Assembly: GCA_039000515.1 (NCBI GenBank)
Contig: JBCFYV010000012.1
Location: 15,592,228-15,656,227 of the forward strand
DNA from: Timema cristinae
Lineage: Eukaryota > Arthropoda > Insecta > Phasmatodea > Timematidae
Reading direction: 5' to 3'
DNA length: 64,000 bases
Shown here: positions 46,796 through 58,300 of the stretch, in pieces
Numbering within the stretch: position 1 is the first letter of the stretch
Layout: the number at the start of each line of letters is the position of its first letter
Position numbers and translations under genes: made by a program
Notes under the pieces: generated by a model
Told to the model about the DNA's origin: nothing
Seen by the model: the letters and a program-made list of their open reading frames with translations, nothing else
Databases searched by the model: none

Positions 46796-47329
46796 AGATA
46801 AAACACATTTTTAAATATAAGTTTTCACTCGCATAGGTGTTTTCTTTATGTTCATGAAATAAACTATTGTTCTTGATTGGACTGCAAGCAGTGGTAGCAA
46901 AATAGGTATTTTTGTGGAAGGAGGATGCCAAAAATCCAGATGAGGACCACTCAAAATAGCTTATACAGACATACCATTTTCAAACATCTACTGGAATAGG
47001 GTCTTTGGGAAGTGTCTTTGGATTGGGAGATCAAGCCCTTCAAAATCTCTTGCTATTATAGTTGCCCTCTCCTTTCCTTCTGCCAACACTGACTCTAACG
47101 TTGATTGTAAACGGCTTTTCTTTTTAAGTTATGATATTACTATACCAAAGTTAAATAATCACTAATGAAACTAACAAATTAATCATTATTATTAAGAATG
47201 GGCCAATAAACTATTTTTGTCAATCATTTAGTATATTTTATTTTCAATACTACAAAGGTAAATTGCAGTAATAACACTCAACAAAATATGTTTAAAAATG
47301 AGGTGGTCCAATGGCTAAACAATTTTAAA

Positions 47330-47770
47330 ATAAAATAAATTGATAAAACTAAATAAAAAGGAAAAATAAACTAAGAGTAAATTTGATGAAGAAAGCCTCT
47401 TCTATAGTAGAAGTAGTCACACACACATTTTAACACAAATAGAATAATATTTCGGCATTGTTGTCTTTATCAAACACAAAGAACAAAGAAAGGAGTATAA
47501 ATAACACAAGCACTGGATTACACCATTTTGAATTTCCTCCCTTCTTTCTTCTTTGTGTTTGATAAAGGCAACAATGCCAAAATATTATTCTATATGTGTT
47601 AAAATGTGTGTGTGATTATTTCTACTATAGAAGACAGAAGAAAATGTCACCTTTATGCATTGGTTTCTTCCCACATTTTTCCTCTTTCCCTAGGTGGGCT
47701 TTCTTCATCAGATTTACTCTTAGTAGTTTATTTTCCCTTTTTCTTTAGTTTTATAAATTTCTCTTACTAT
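47330..47770. mobile_element. long foldback element
   Basis: Left arm about 47335-47490 (AAAACTAAATAAAAAGGAAA, then GATGAAGAAAGCC, CACACACATTTTAACAC, CATTGTTGTCTTTATC). The right arm about 47530-47768 has the complements (GATAAAGGCAACAATGCC, GTGTTAAAATGTGTGTG, GGCTTTCTTCATCAGAT, CCTTTTTCTTTAGTTTT). About 60 bp near 47632-47695 is present only in the right arm. No coding capacity; the 47606-47797 frame is an artefact. Confidence 0.85.
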
Positions 47771-47799
47771 CACAACTCGACAAAATATGTCAACTAGCA

Positions 47800-48790
47800 T
47801 AATTTTCATTTTGTTCAAGGCGGTAGGCTTGCTTATACAAGTTTAAATGAAAACTTTGCAGCTAATTAAAATATAATTCACTTTATACCTGGCACAACCA
47901 CACTTTTAAAGATAAATAGCTTCAATTAAACTGATTATTTTTCTAATATCCAAGTTTATGATACATTGAACCTCATGCACTAAATATTTTAAATTATCAG
48001 GGAAAATATATTAATTAAATTATATACTCATAAGTCCAAAATCCTAATGTTTTATCATAATTTTTTACATGAAGTATGCCTATTGCTAAAAAAATCCTAG
48101 GCCTTGTCTATATTTTAAATTAGGAACGGAAAAATAAAATTTTAATAAATGACAAAGTTAGTTTTAAGACGAATAAAAAAGTATTGGGTGTTTAATAACA
48201 TTTAAGTATAAGGATGATAAAGTTTTGTGTCTATACACTAGTTTTAAAACCCTTGATTGTTCTTTCCTAGTTTTAGAATCTCTTGTCCATGAAGTTGACC
48301 TTCCAACCCTCTGAAAGGGACCCACCCCACACCAGTCCCAGCAAGAGAATATAGGATAAGGTTGTATGCCACATAGTTTAACAGGGATGATTCACTAGTA
48401 CCTACTGGCACATTCACATTTCCCAAAACCAACCTATGCAATCAATGACCCAAAGGCCAAACAATGGCTTTATCGACCAGCCCATTGTTGGTCAATGATC
48501 GGCATCAGTCCAGGCCTTGTTATTAATGATACTTCATACATTACTAAAATAGAGGAGTAGTAGGAGAGATGTATGGTGAGGTGGGAGAACAGAGTTTAAG
48601 GTTCCAGTACAATTTAAGACAAATAATAGTTATTTGTGTAAAGTGTGGGGATAGTTCCATTTATCATATTTTCCTAACAATTAATCAATAAGATAATTGA
48701 TGATGCTTATTCAACAAGTCACATACAGCTACATAAGTATCATACAGCTCAAGTTTCCTAGTACCAAGAGAAATCAAGTATGAAAATAAT
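47800..48790. other. intron DNA, little recognised
   Basis: Contains a fragment of repeat family D (about 48440-48525) and one minisatellite-like unit near 48710 (TCAACAAGTCACATACAG). Otherwise nothing. Confidence 0.45.
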
Positions 48791-48798
48791 AAGCTTAC

Positions 48799-51789
48799 TG
48801 ATTTTTCTCTCCTCTGTGGACTGTAGTTTCTTTGTGTGGATATGGGAGTTATCTGTTCCATGTACACTACTTCTGGCCACAGAATCTTCAAGGACATCTT
48901 GGACATCTGTTATATGTACACTACCTCTGGCCACAGATTCTTCAAGGACATCTTGGACATCTGTTATATGTACACTACTTCTGGCCACAGATTCTTCGAG
49001 GACATCTTGGGCATCTGTTATATGTATACTTTTGGCCACAGATTCTTCAAGGACGTCTTGCACATCTGTTATATATACACTACTTCTGGCCAAAGATTCT
49101 TCAAGAACATCTTGGACATCTGTTATATGTACACTACTTCTGGCCACAGATTCTTCGAGGACATCTTGGGCATCTGTTATATGTATACTTTTGGCCACAG
49201 ATTCTTCAAGGACGTCTTGCACATCTGTTATATGTACACTACTTCTGGCCACAGATTCTTCAAGGACGTCTTGGACATCTGTTATATGTACACTACTTCT
49301 GGCCACAGATTCTTCGAGGACATCTTGGGCATCTGTTATATGTATACTTTTGGCCACAGATTCTTCAAGGACGTCTTGCACATCTGTTATATATACACTA
49401 CTTCTGGCCAAAGATTCTTCAAGAACATCTTGGACATCTGTTATATGTACACTACTTCTGGCCACAGATTCTTCAAGGACGTCTTGCACATCTGTTATAT
49501 GTACACTACTTCTGGCCACAGATTCTTCAAGGACGTCTTGCACATCTGTTATATGTACACTACTTCTGGCCACAGATTCTTCAAGGACGTCTTGCACATC
49601 TGTTATATGTACACTACTTCTGGCCAAAGATTCTTCAAGGACGTCTTGCACATCTGTTATATGTACACTACTTCTGGCCAAAGATTCTTCAAGGACATCT
49701 TGGGCATCTGTTATATGTATACTTCTGGCCACAGATTCTTCAAGGACATCTTGCACATCTGTTATATGTACACTAATTCTGGCCAAAGATTCTTCAAGGA
49801 CATCTTGGACATCTGTTATATGTACACTACTTCTGGCCACAGATTCTTCAAGGACGTCTTGCACATCTGTTATATGTACACTACTTCTGGCCACAGATTC
49901 TTCAAGGACGTCTTGCACATCTGTTATATGTACACTACTTCTGGCCAAAGATTCTTCAAGGACGTCTTGCACATCTGTTATATGTAAACTACTTCTGGCC
50001 AAAGATTCTTCAAGGATGTCTTGGACATCTGTTATATGTACACTACTTCTGGCCAAAGATTCTTCAAGGTCATCTGTTAAATGTACACTACTTCTAGCCG
50101 CAGATTCTTCAAGGGCATCTTTTATATAGTTGTCTAAGTGGCACTGGCATGGTGATTTTGTTATTTTTTTGTATTGGCATATTTTATTAAATGCATTGCA
50201 TGGTCTTATACTGTTCTCGCAACTCAAAGATTTGTCAACAAAGGATTGTGTCTCCATTATCGGGTTACTCAGATTCAAATTATCATTATGTGCAAGAGTA
50301 CCCGAAATAGACATATTTATGTTAGAAACACATAAACTATAATTACTTACATCATTCAAAGATTCATCTGATAATGATTTGATTTGTGTGTGTGAAGCAC
50401 TCTTGAGGGCTTCTTTAATTTTCGAGAGGGGTTCATATGAACTATTTATGTCTGCCAAAGATTTTTCTGTTGTTTTTATCTTTGCTGAACAAGTAAATAG
50501 TTCTTTAGATCCCCTATTTGAAGTGTGCGACACTAAACTAACCATATCTTCAAGAAATCCACAAGTACCATAGCTATTTTGTAATTCTTTATTGCTATTA
50601 CTGGGTGTGGGTGTTTTAAAATTGTTTACCTCTTTAAAGAATCTAGTTGTGGAAGATTTTTTCTTAAAACCTGAGGTTTTTGTACTTTTAGCACTGTTTT
50701 TCAAATTGTTATACTTTGTCCTAGTGACATCTCGTGATCTCAAATGCAAGACTTCAGTCTCTGGAGAGAATGGAAGTGATAACATACTTGTCTGTGTTAT
50801 ATCACACAAGTTTTGGATTGGTAAATCTTTGCTAGAAATTGAATTTTCAATGTTTGTACCTAGGCAAACCATACTATCATCTAATCCCTTAATACAAGTT
50901 GCTTTTCTTCTAGTAACATAAATAGGTAAGTCTTCAGAGGGAAGGTTTTCTTTGTGGGTCTCCTCAGGAAGTTTAACGTGTTCAACTTCATATGATTCAA
51001 ACATATCTTCACTACAGTTAATAAGAGATACACTTTTTGAATAACTTTCTTCTAAACATAAATTATCAGGGTCATTATTGGCCTTTGATGAATGTGTGTT
51101 TATGCAATGATTTGAATCTATTTGATCACAAACAGAAGAGATCCTGGCAAAGTTACGAGTAGATTGAAGCTTTGCTATATTATCAAAATTTTGTCTGTTT
51201 GTTGATACTTCCATGCTTTTGTCACTTATCAACATATCAACAGGCTTATCATGGTTTCCTGTCTGAAGATATGTCTTACTAGTAGCTTCGCGATTGCTAG
51301 AGCATTTTACCAACTTGATGGATGAACTTCCTGCTGAAATGGGCATGGTAGAACAAATCTGTGTGGGAGCCAAAAAATCTTTTGGAGTGCTTGTGACATT
51401 TTTATTTGGTTGTAACAAGAAAGGAGAAATGTCAACAATAAAGGTATCATTCTTACCTTCCAAGATAACTTTGGAAGTATTTTCTGAAATTCCATTTAAT
51501 TTATATTTTAAATCTAAATATTTGTTTGCATTTTGCTTCAGAGCTTCCCTCCTAAGACCCATCTTGGATGAAACTGGAGTGGGTACATTATAACTTAGAC
51601 TATTCAAAGGAGAGTGTTTACTTTTAATATAGCCCATTGAAACATCATTATAAGATGTCCCATTTTTTTCATTTCGATGTAAATTAACAGAAGGTGAGAC
51701 CATGCTTTCAAGTGCAGCCACTGGCAGTTTGATGTTCTCCACAGTTTCTGGTGGGGTATAGTGAAGTTTCAACTGGCGGGCCTGATGTC
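48799..51789 (-). CDS. haspin: haspin, large N-terminal exon with 18-residue tandem repeats
   Basis: This 2,991-nt exon has an acceptor after TTTTCCAG and a donor GTAAGC. It encodes 996 complete codons of low-complexity, Ser/Thr/Asn-rich, probably disordered protein. The C-terminal third is about 24 tandem copies of a unit close to DVLEESVARSSVHITDVQ. Each unit has an ARSS or AKS basic-serine step that could be a mitotic kinase site (inference). The open frame continues upstream to a Met near 51883, but that stretch looks intronic: the acceptor lies inside it and a mariner begins at 51889. The exon is entered at codon position 2 and left after position 1. Linkage to the kinase domain is by phase through 44957-44766. 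Long open plus-strand frames over the repeat are shadows. Confidence 0.85.
48850..50125 (-). repeat. haspin: coding minisatellite, 54-bp unit, about 24 copies
   Basis: Tandem 54-bp units lie inside the large haspin exon, with some 51-bp units encoding SIHITDAQ in place of SSVHITDVQ. Unit length is a multiple of three, so the frame is kept, and three plus-strand frames are also free of stops over long stretches. Neighbouring units are nearly identical at the DNA level, and a multi-unit block (YITDVQ unit, then SIHITDAQ unit, then standard units) recurs. This indicates recent unequal exchange or slippage. Confidence 0.95.
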
Positions 51790-51888
51790 CTGGAAAAAAA
51801 ACAATCTTCCTAAAACATTTGTATAACATCAATGTAGCAATATAATACATATTTTTGTATGAACTCACTACTCTTTTTAACAAGTATA

Positions 51889-53194
51889 CAAGGTGTGGCT
51901 ACTAAATAACCGGACTAATTTTTTTGCCACTTACTTCGAGGTCTCTGCAACAACCAGCATGGTCAGATATTGATCTGTTATTTTCTTCCTCTACCTTCCA
52001 AACTTCAAGTTTGTGTGACCAACAGTTCAGCCGTTGCCTTTGTTCGAAGTGAATCATGTACCTAACTCCATCAGAATTATGTTGAGTGTAAAAGGTGAGC
52101 AGCGTGTCAACATGACATTTCTTGTAAAACTTGGGAAATACGCTACAGAAAGGTACAATTAGTTAAAGGAAATTTATGGTGATCAGTATTTATTTCGTAA
52201 CCAAGTGTTTGTTTGGTTTAAAAATATTTAAGGAAGGGAGGAAACAGATTGAAAACAATCCACGCCCCGGCCGTTCTCGCACATCAAAAACAGATGTTAA
52301 TATTGAGAAAGTGATTGAAATCGTTAGAAAAAATGGTCACCTGAGCATTCGAGAAATTGCTGACTTAGTTAATATCGATAAGGAAACTGTTCTATAAATT
52401 TTACATGAAAAATGTTTACTCTAAAATGGTGCAAAAACTGCTCATTCCTGAGTGAAAGGAAACTCGAATAAACATTTGTGCTGACATCTATTATAACATC
52501 GAAAATGATCCAAATTTTCTAGAAAATGTGATAACTTGGGACAAATCGTAGTTTTTTTCAGTTTGACCCTGAAACTAAGAGCCAATCCATGCATTGGAAG
52601 AGTTCCAGTTCACCGAGACTAAATAAAGCACGGATGAGCAATTCCAAATTCAAAGCAATGATGATAGTTTTTTTTTATATCCGAGGGATTGTTCACATTG
52701 ATTGGGTACCTGAAGGTCATAATGTTAACCAGGTTTACTATAAGGAGGTTTTAACAACCCTTTGTAAACGCATAAGAAGAAGACCTGAAATGTGGAAGAA
52801 CAACTCGTGGATTCTTCATCAGGACAACACACCAGCACATAAAGTGCTTTCTATCCAGAGGTTTTTGGCGAAGCACAACATTCCAGTGTTGGAACATCCA
52901 CCTTACTCACCTGACCTAACCCTGTGTGACATTTTTCTGTTCCCGAAGATCAAGTCTGCACTAAAAGAAACCCGTTTCGAGTCTGTTGATGCTGTGAAGG
53001 AAAAGGGATGAAGCTCATGAACAAACTCTCAGAAAAGGACCTGGAACATTGCTACCAACAGTGGAAGATTCATATAGTGAGGTGTAGGGATGGGTAAGGG
53101 ACTACATTGAAGGTGATAACATGTCAATAATTGAGTAATTTTGTAAATGCCATTTTTTAGAGCATTAGTCCAGTTATTTAATAGCCAAATCTCG
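51889..53194 (+). mobile_element. mariner transposon, full length, inactive
   Basis: The 1,306-bp element is flanked by TA (51887-51888 and 53195-53196). Its left end starts CAAGGTGTGGCTACTAAATA; the right end reverse-complemented starts CGAGATTTGGCTATTAAATA. It carries one degenerate transposase gene on the plus strand. It lies 100 bp upstream of the acceptor of the large haspin exon, antisense to haspin. Confidence 0.95.
52070..53011 (+). pseudogene. mariner transposase, broken
   Basis: The N-terminal HTH region (GRSRTSKTDVNIEKVIEIVR, then LSIREIADLVNIDKETV) is followed by an in-frame TAA near 52395. WDKS near 52540 retains the first catalytic Asp, with a TAG directly after it where relatives have Trp. 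The C-terminal half (52589-53011) keeps WILHQDNTPAH with the second Asp and PPYSPDLTLCDIFLFPKIK with the third Asp of the DD34D triad. It ends early in a frameshift near EKG. Full-length mariner transposases are about 345 residues. The stops make this copy inactive. Confidence 0.93.
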
Positions 53195-53196
53195 TA

Positions 53197-53595
53197 AATT
53201 ATTTCTAAGCAAAATACAGTTTCCATTTTTTATAAATCTGGGACTACACCTTTTCAAAATAGATATTACAATAAATAAGTTAGTCTGAATATCAATTGAG
53301 CTAGGAATTGTAAAAGTGGTGTAGACTATGTGTACTGCCTGTATTTCATTTGATAAAATAGGATTTTTTTTATCAGGAAGGAATAAAACTAAAATACAGA
53401 GTGATTCATAAGTGCCTTATTTTTCTTTATCTTCGAGAAAGAATGCATCTAAAATTAATTTTGCTAACATTTTGTGGCGAATTACTCTCCAGATAGTCCA
53501 CATTAAAGATGGCCAAATAGTAATGAGCGAGTGAGATAAATTCATGGGTAAGAGGGTAAATCCCATTACCGTAACTCACGGAGAGCCACCTCCAG
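53197..53595. other. intron DNA, nothing recognised
   Basis: AT-rich stretch between the mariner and the 2-kb hAT-like element. Confidence 0.5.
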
Positions 53596-53959
53596 TAGGG
53601 CTCTGCGAGTACTCGTATTCCAAATTTCGAGCCGAGCTCGTCACTTAAGCTTGAAATCGAAATCGAAGGTTTTGTAGGTTCTCATTTTCGAGCTTCCACT
53701 TTATGTACTTAATAATCTATTTTTAAAACACAATAGTAAGCATAGTCTGTTAAATTGAGATAAAATCAGCATTTCCAATTATAAATCATTCAGATACTAT
53801 ACAAATTGTTAAAAATTAATTTCAATTTTCACATTAATAATTTAATAGAACTTTAAAACCACTTTTGCCTGGTAAATTTATTCAATATTTTTGTTGATTT
53901 TGAATTATACTTGATTGAAGTTGTTTACTTATGTTGCCATGATAAAGCAATGAAAATAA

Positions 53960-54245
53960 ATTATTATTATTATTATTATTAGCACCGTGTCTTACTACCC
54001 GTTCGGGTTATACGCACTTACGCTAATGTGTAATGGTAGGGTGATTGTGAAATGAAATGAAGGACCTACAGTTTAACGTGGAATCCGAACCACGGTGGCG
54101 ACCTGGCATTCCAAACATCACAAGATGTCTTGTCAGAGGTGAAGGAAGGGTTTGGTAATCAGATAAATCTGTGCCGGGACCGAGGATTGAACCCCGGCCG
54201 CCAGCACAGAAGTCTGACACCTTACCCCTAGACCACCAGGTCACC
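53960..54245 (-). mobile_element. tRNA-derived SINE, second subfamily, near complete
   Basis: On the minus strand: head GGTGACCTGGTGGTCTAGGG (A box) and GGGGTTCAATCCTCGG (B box), body GATTACCAAACCCTTCC and CATTACACATTAGCG, tail GTATAACCCGAACGGGTAGT and a (TAA)n end. The open frame on this strand is the SINE itself. Confidence 0.92.
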
Positions 54246-54446
54246 CACCATGAAAATAAAAATAGCTAATAAGATTACTAAATAAATGAATGATTCTTTT
54301 ACTATTTGCACCTGGCCCCTTTCTAAAATAATAATGTATGTTAAATTAAAAATGTAATATCAAGAATATATTATATTAAATGTTTTAAAACCAAAGATAT
54401 TTAAAACTCATATTAAATAATACATTTAGCTACAAAACTAGTTCTA

Positions 54447-54740
54447 ATTATTATTATTATTATTATTATTAGCACTGCGTCTTACTACCCGTTCGGGTTA
54501 TACGCACTTACGCAAATGTGTAATGGTAGGGTGATTGTGAGATGAAATGAAGGACCTACAGTTTAAAGTGGAATCCGAACCACGGCGGAGGCCTGGCATT
54601 CCCCACATTCACAAGATGTCTTGTCAGAGGTGAAGGAAGGGTTTGGTAATCAGATAAATCTGTGCCGGGACCGAGGATTGAACCCCGGACCCCAGCATAG
54701 AAGTCCGACACCTTACCCCTAGATCACCAGGTCACCCGTA
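54447..54740 (-). mobile_element. tRNA-derived SINE, second subfamily, near complete
   Basis: About 95 percent identical to 53960-54245 with the same head, body, tail and (TAA)n end, in the same orientation. Probably an independent insertion of the same family; a local duplication is the alternative. Confidence 0.92.
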
Positions 54741-55204
54741 GTTCTAGTTTAGGTACTATTTAGTTATAGAATTATTATATTATTATTATATTATAATTAT
54801 TATTATATTTATTGCAATACATATTTTACCAAACTTACCACATTTCAATTAAAAAAGCATTTACTATTCCTTATTTTTTGCTAGAAATATTATTTTAGTA
54901 AAATTATTTTTAATTTTAAAGTATCAGCATCTACTTTTTTAAGCACTAAAAATTGAATTGAAGTAAATTTCTCAATAAAATAATGTTTAACAAGATCCTG
55001 TACAACGCGCATTTGCAAATATGCATAGAGGATTGGAACAAAAGACATGATCATGCACGATTACACTAAGAAATAATAAATGAAATATGAAACACTTCAA
55101 ATTTCTAATTGTTTATGATTCTTACATTTTCTTACACGGTAAATTAAGTTATTGAACCATATTTTGGGGAAATATTAGCTTATTAAAATGCATATTTTAT
55201 TAAT

Positions 55205-55580
55205 TTTTTATAAAAAGTGTAGAAACACTCTACAATAATGTAAAGTGATAGTTAAAGAAGCCAACCTGAAAGGATAGTTAGGTTAAGTCTGGATATAAAC
55301 AAACAACTTCTCTATTTTCTTTCTACACTTTTACACTTCCTACTTCTTCAAATTTCCAAAGTTTCACATTGTTTTGAATTTTCTGAAATATTTATTTTTC
55401 ATATGAAAAGAAATTAATGAAAAATAAATATTCCCGAAAATTCAAACTAATGTGCAACTGTGGAAGTTTTGAAGAAGTGTGTTTGTTTCTATCTAGGCCA
55501 AACCTAACTATCCTTTCACGTTGGTTTCCTTCACTATCACTTACTTTACATTATTATGTAGTGTTTCTACACTGTCTTAT
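55205..55580. repeat. long imperfect hairpin, second copy
   Basis: Matches the hairpin at 33120-33525. The arms are mirrored around GAAAAATAAATATTCCCGAA, with CCAACCTGAAAGGATAGTTA on the left and TAACTATCCTTTCACGTTGG on the right. Confidence 0.85.
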
Positions 55581-55975
55581 TCATTTCCAAGCCATCATGC
55601 AATTATTTGTTTTATTAACTTTTTTTTAATAATTGTTATAGTAATTTTAATGTCCTGAAAGACATGAGTGTTGAAACTATTTTAATTAATTTTTTATTAG
55701 ACTTTTATATGAGTGTTGTTATTATTTTTAAATTGTGTTTAATAAGTATTATTTCTAATTTAAAAATCAATACTGCCATTATTTATTCATTTATTTATTC
55801 AAAATTATTTACTATTTATAAAAATGAGTGTCATTCATATTTTAAGAACATGTATTTTAATATATTTTCTAACATTTTAAAATTATGAATATACAATACT
55901 CGAACTCGGGAACTTTTAGAAATACTCTACTAGAGTTCAACTCAAATGAAAAATCCCAAGTTTGCAGACCCCTAA

Positions 55976-56560
55976 CCTTTAGTAATATGAATATCGAGTC
56001 ATATACTATTATTTTCTAGCGAGGCAAGGAACAGTTTATGATGCTAAGTGGCAGTGTGTAGAAGTGTTAGGCTTTGACCTTTGGGTATGAGTGGCAAAGG
56101 GTTTTATTTAAAAGATGACATTAAAACCTTTATCGATTGTTTGTTAAAAAGTCATGATTTTTTTTCTGCTGATAGCAAACAAACCCTGAGAGATGTTCAT
56201 CAATCTGCTTGCTCCACCACATGTAAAGCTTTTATAACTGTTATTTGTAAGGAAATCAGAGTATACATTATTTGAAAAGAAATTGGGGCATTTTAACTCA
56301 ATAAATGGTATGCACCGCATGATTTTCGATTTTATCAAGGCTGCTTGTGTATACATTCTAGAGAATATATATATATTAGATCTTAAAAACCTATAATTTA
56401 ACATTGTAAGATATTCACAACAATTTACCGTTCACAATGTCTGTCTTGTCCAATCACACAATTGTCACTCACCACTATACTGTCCCTTTCCCACATTGCG
56501 TCATTCTTGATTCACAGATCATGATACTTTTTACTCGTCAAAACAATGCTACGAACTACA
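55976..56560. other. unclassified, possibly an LTR
   Basis: If the polypurine tract near 56580 is real, an LTR would extend from 56578 downwards through this region. I could not find its other end. The frame at 56081-56275 has no motif that I recognise. Confidence 0.25.
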
Positions 56561-56564
56561 CCAA

Positions 56565-56950
56565 TGTAATATCCCACATCTCCCCCGTATAATGTCACAA
56601 CTCCTCAATAAGTCTCTTCAATGGCTTTATTTTCTGTTGAGGGCGCGAAGCTGGTGGAGTCGAACCGCACACTTCCAAGCTGTGCTCTCTTCGAAAGGGA
56701 CAAGAGTTTCCTCATTAGTTATAGGTCCACAGCTGCAGGGGTTCAGGGTTCTTGCTCCAGAGCAAGGTCCCTCAGTGGGTCCTCTGGAACGGGCTTACCA
56801 TTATTTGGACATTGGGGTGTAAGCGGTGCTCGCCCTTGTTCTTCATCAGTACTTCTGGGTGGCTTTCTGATTGATCCTTATGTCGAATCTAGGTCATATC
56901 CAGGCGTGGAACATAAACACAGATACGCCAAAGTATTTTCTTAACACAGT
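56565..56950 (-). mobile_element. possible 3' end of an LTR retroelement
   Basis: A distinctly GC-richer block. On the minus strand it ends GGGGGAGA, immediately followed by TGTGGGATATTACA, which has the look of a polypurine tract plus LTR start as in copia-type elements. Plus frames over 56592-56944 show no conserved motif. Confidence 0.35.
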
Positions 56951-57103
56951 GCACACCAGCATGAAATTACATGGTGAACTGTCAGATATCGGCCAAATTT
57001 ATGATATTTTAAATATTTGCTGTGAGATTACTTATTGACATGTAATAATTTTTGTATGTGTTTATTATAGAATGATTGATCTTTTAGATTTTGTATGGAC
57101 TTT

Positions 57104-57340
57104 TTATTTTGTTTTATAAAAGTTTTTTTTTCTAAATACCTGTGTACATAAAACTTTTTTTAATTCAAATGTATTGGAAAAAAAATTAAAAATAAAAAGA
57201 TTTGTACACATTGTTATAAAAGCTAGATATAATAAATAATAATCTTCAAGTTCTGAACTGGAATTATCTAATAATATTAATTCTATGTTGGAATCATCAA
57301 GCAAAGTTGCTTTTGGGGAAGCCATTTTGATACGTATCAC
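57104..57340 (-). CDS. unrecognised acidic N-terminal frame
   Basis: From an ATG at 57327, the minus frame reads MASPKATLLDDSNIELILLD then NSSSELEDYY, an acidic start such as often seen in DNA transposase or domesticated transposase N-termini. There is no downstream catalytic domain and the rest is hydrophobic AT-rich sequence. It may be a truncated transposon gene. Confidence 0.2.
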   Translation of the reverse strand: MIRIKMASPKATLLDDSNIELILLDNSSSELEDYYLLYLAFITMCTNLFIFNFFSNTFELKKVLCTQVFRKKNFYKTK

Positions 57341-57596
57341 TGATGGTAGGAGAGCGTTGATGAAGTGTTTAGAAAAATAATATTATTTAGTTATACTATG
57401 GGAAGTGCTGCCAATTAGTATTTTTTTATGAACTAAGACTGCCTTAGGAAACATTTACAGGACACTATATCCGGGCGTATGTAAAAATTTAAAAGAGGAT
57501 TCGAGTGTAGTTTGGGCATGGTAACAATAGATACTTACACTAGCCTGAGCATAGCTCGGGCGTGGTGGTCAATGTGTTTGTCTGAGACAAGATATA

Positions 57597-57775
57597 TTGG
57601 TAATTGCCAATTATTGGGAAAAAGTCGCTGTTAACAGCATTAATACGTATGAGGAATACTTTAAGTGCAAGGTTTGTTCTGTTGTTGCAGATAATGCTGC
57701 CAGCATTGCAAAAATGCATCTTATGCTTGAAAATAATGAAGATCTTGATGTCATCACTTATGGATGCTCCCATTC
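57597..57775 (+). pseudogene. hAT transposase fragment
   Basis: Plus frame reads VIANYWEKVAVNSINTYEEY, then VCSVVADNAASIAKMHLMLE and DLDVITYGCS. VADNAASIAKM and ITYGCS match the RNase H-like region of hAT transposases (DNAANM..., YGCSAHLLN). It is cut at its 3' end where LINE sequence begins. Confidence 0.7.
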
Positions 57776-58300
57776 GCGTTGCATGTCCTGCCCACCATAA
57801 CCTATGAGACGTTACTATCCTAACAATGTCTTGTGATGAGTACAGGGTATGTATATCATCAATATGTAACCTCATCAGCTTCCCAGTAGCCTAATCTCTT
57901 TTGGAGTGAATATCTTCCTAAACACCTTGTTTTCGAGCACCTTAAATTTCTTTTCGTCATGCTAGTTAAGATAACACTTTCCACCCATAGAAAGCAACCG
58001 GTAAAACTATTTTTTAGTATATTCTGAGTTATACATTCCTAGATAGCAGGCGAGATATCAACAACTTAATGACCAAGTAATATAATGCATTTCCAGACTG
58101 TATTATTTTCCTAATTTTCAATATAGTATCGTTGTTGCTCATTAAAATTGTTAATAAATATTTAAACTCATTAACCCTGTCAAAGGAGATGTTGTTCAAA
58201 GTAATCTCTAAATTATCGTCCCCAATCTGTTTTCTGTCTGATCTTATACATCTTAGTCTTTTCAGTGTTCACTTCTAAACCTATTTCCTTACTAGATATT
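57776..58300 (-). pseudogene. LINE reverse transcriptase C-terminal fragment
   Basis: The minus strand reads LISRLLSRNV, then pieces like ARKQGV*EDIHSKRD, then MRLHIDDIHTLYSSQDIVRI and VTSHRLWWAGHATRMG. The last block matches the RLRWAGHVARMG motif after the RT domain of many arthropod LINEs. Stops and frameshifts throughout. Confidence 0.75.

Larger units (their letters stand above)
53596..55975 (+). mobile_element. 2-kb hAT-like non-autonomous element, copy 2, with two SINE insertions
   Basis: Inverted relative to 32557-34492. Left end AGGGCTCTGCGAGTACTCG and right end, reverse-complemented, AGGGGTCTGCAAACTTGGG. Two SINEs (53960-54245 and 54447-54740) account for its greater length. It carries the same internal hairpin (55205-55580). 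No transposase. Confidence 0.75.

Noticed and set aside
48780..50129. 449-residue plus-strand open frame and two other long plus frames
   Set aside because: They are shadows of the 54-bp haspin minisatellite, whose unit length keeps all frames open. They have no start context, no domain and no conserved motif.
51790..51883. Translation start of haspin at the Met near 51883
   Set aside because: A good acceptor (TTTTCCAG) lies at 51790, the preceding residues have no haspin character, and an upstream exon with matching phase exists at 58840-58665.
56592..56944. Plus-strand protein gene in the GC-richer block
   Set aside because: No conserved motif in any frame; the minus strand shows a polypurine tract and LTR-like start, so a retroelement remnant is more likely.
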